The position numbers were made by a program, and so were the translations under genes. A stretch of 6,235 bases of DNA from contig CAYZXN010000060.1 in assembly GCA_964482425.1 (NCBI GenBank), forward strand, positions 1 through 6,235, given 5' to 3'. Within the stretch, counting starts at the first letter, position 1, and every line of letters starts with the position of its first letter. The notes beneath the pieces are model-generated. The model did not search any database and was not told where the DNA came from. It saw only the letters and a list, made by a program, of their open reading frames with translations. Below are positions 5,923 through 6,235 of the stretch, one piece after another. Source of the DNA: WHTF01 sp964482425 (lineage in GTDB: Bacteria; Desulfobacterota; Binatia; UBA9968).

Positions 5923-6235
5923 TCAGTTCGGACCAACGATTCGCCCGGACTCGCTGCTGTCGTACCCGCCCATCGCTTCAAGCCGGCCGCGAAATTCACT
6001 CGAGCCGATGATATTCAGCAGCATCTGAATCGCCGGTGAGAAGAAACGCTCTTGTGGAATCACCATGTCAAAGCGCTCGCGCGCGAGCGAGACGAAATCG
6101 AGCCCTAGCATCCGTGCCGTCGTCATTGTCGCCAGCCCGGTATCCACCTCGCCCCGGAGTACCCGTAACCCAACCTCGAAATGAGTCGCTACCGACGTTT
6201 CGTAGCCGTTAACGTTTCGCGAGTTGATCTTTAGG
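5923..6235 (-). CDS. Regulator with PBP-like domain, C-terminal part only
   Basis: The reading frame is open to the window end, so the 5' part is missing. The visible 103 residues read GYETSVATHFEVGLRVLRGE, then VDTGLA, LGLDFVSLARERFDMVIP, SPAIQMLLNIIGSSEFRGRL and MGGYD, before TGA at 5923-5925. This is the end of a PBP-like domain (the type found in molybdate/tungstate-related regulators and fused to helix-turn-helix DNA-binding domains). The unseen N-terminus would hold the DNA-binding part. The GTG at 6147 is internal and not the real start. It lies 22 nt upstream of tupA in the same direction, so it may be co-transcribed and control tungstate uptake; this is inference from context and the family. 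The domain could also belong to an enzyme fusion. Confidence 0.8.
   Translation of the reverse strand, partial: LKINSRNVNGYETSVATHFEVGLRVLRGEVDTGLATMTTARMLGLDFVSLARERFDMVIPQERFFSPAIQMLLNIIGSSEFRGRLEAMGGYDSSESGRIVGPN

Overview
The window looks like a piece of a Gram-negative environmental bacterium, possibly a metagenome assembly. No taxonomic marker is present, so I cannot name a lineage. It holds two convergent blocks. The left block (about 123-3104, plus strand) resembles an accessory metal-handling cassette. The right block (3267-6235, minus strand) is a recognisable tungstate uptake operon with its putative regulator. Base composition differs between them: one 60-base line in the left block (481-540) counts 40% G+C and one in the right block (3601-3660) counts 70%.

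Left block, in order: a TlpA/thioredoxin-like exported protein whose first active-site Cys codon is TGA (123-622); a YnfA-family (UPF0060) membrane protein gene broken by several one-base indels (739-1074); a short cation diffusion facilitator (1126-1764); a Tat-type lipoprotein of the PCYCGC-motif family whose CxxC also reads TGA-x-x-Cys (1784-2230); and a full-length prolipoprotein diacylglyceryl transferase, Lgt (2313-3104). Both TGA codons lie in a UxxC context. Each is followed at bacterial SECIS distance by a hairpin with a G in the first two loop bases: an 8-bp perfect stem at 329-347, and a 6-bp stem plus lower helix at 2107-2137. I therefore read both as selenocysteine proteins. A standard gene caller would cut the lipoprotein to 104 residues and miss the thioredoxin-like gene altogether. 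The likely logic is an envelope thiol/selenol redox pair, working with small metal-ion or drug transporters and an Lgt that could lipidate the neighbouring lipoprotein. The substrate (mercury, another soft metal or an organometal) is inference.

Right block, in transcription order: the C-terminal part of a regulator with a periplasmic-binding-protein-like domain (running off the window end), then tupA (tungstate-binding protein), tupB (permease) and tupC (ATPase), with gaps of 22 and 1 nt and then a 19-nt overlap. Tungstate uptake and selenocysteine are often needed together by formate dehydrogenases and related enzymes, but no such enzyme is visible here.

The one-base indels at 284-286 and in ynfA mostly sit in short homopolymers, so sequencing or assembly error competes with real gene decay.
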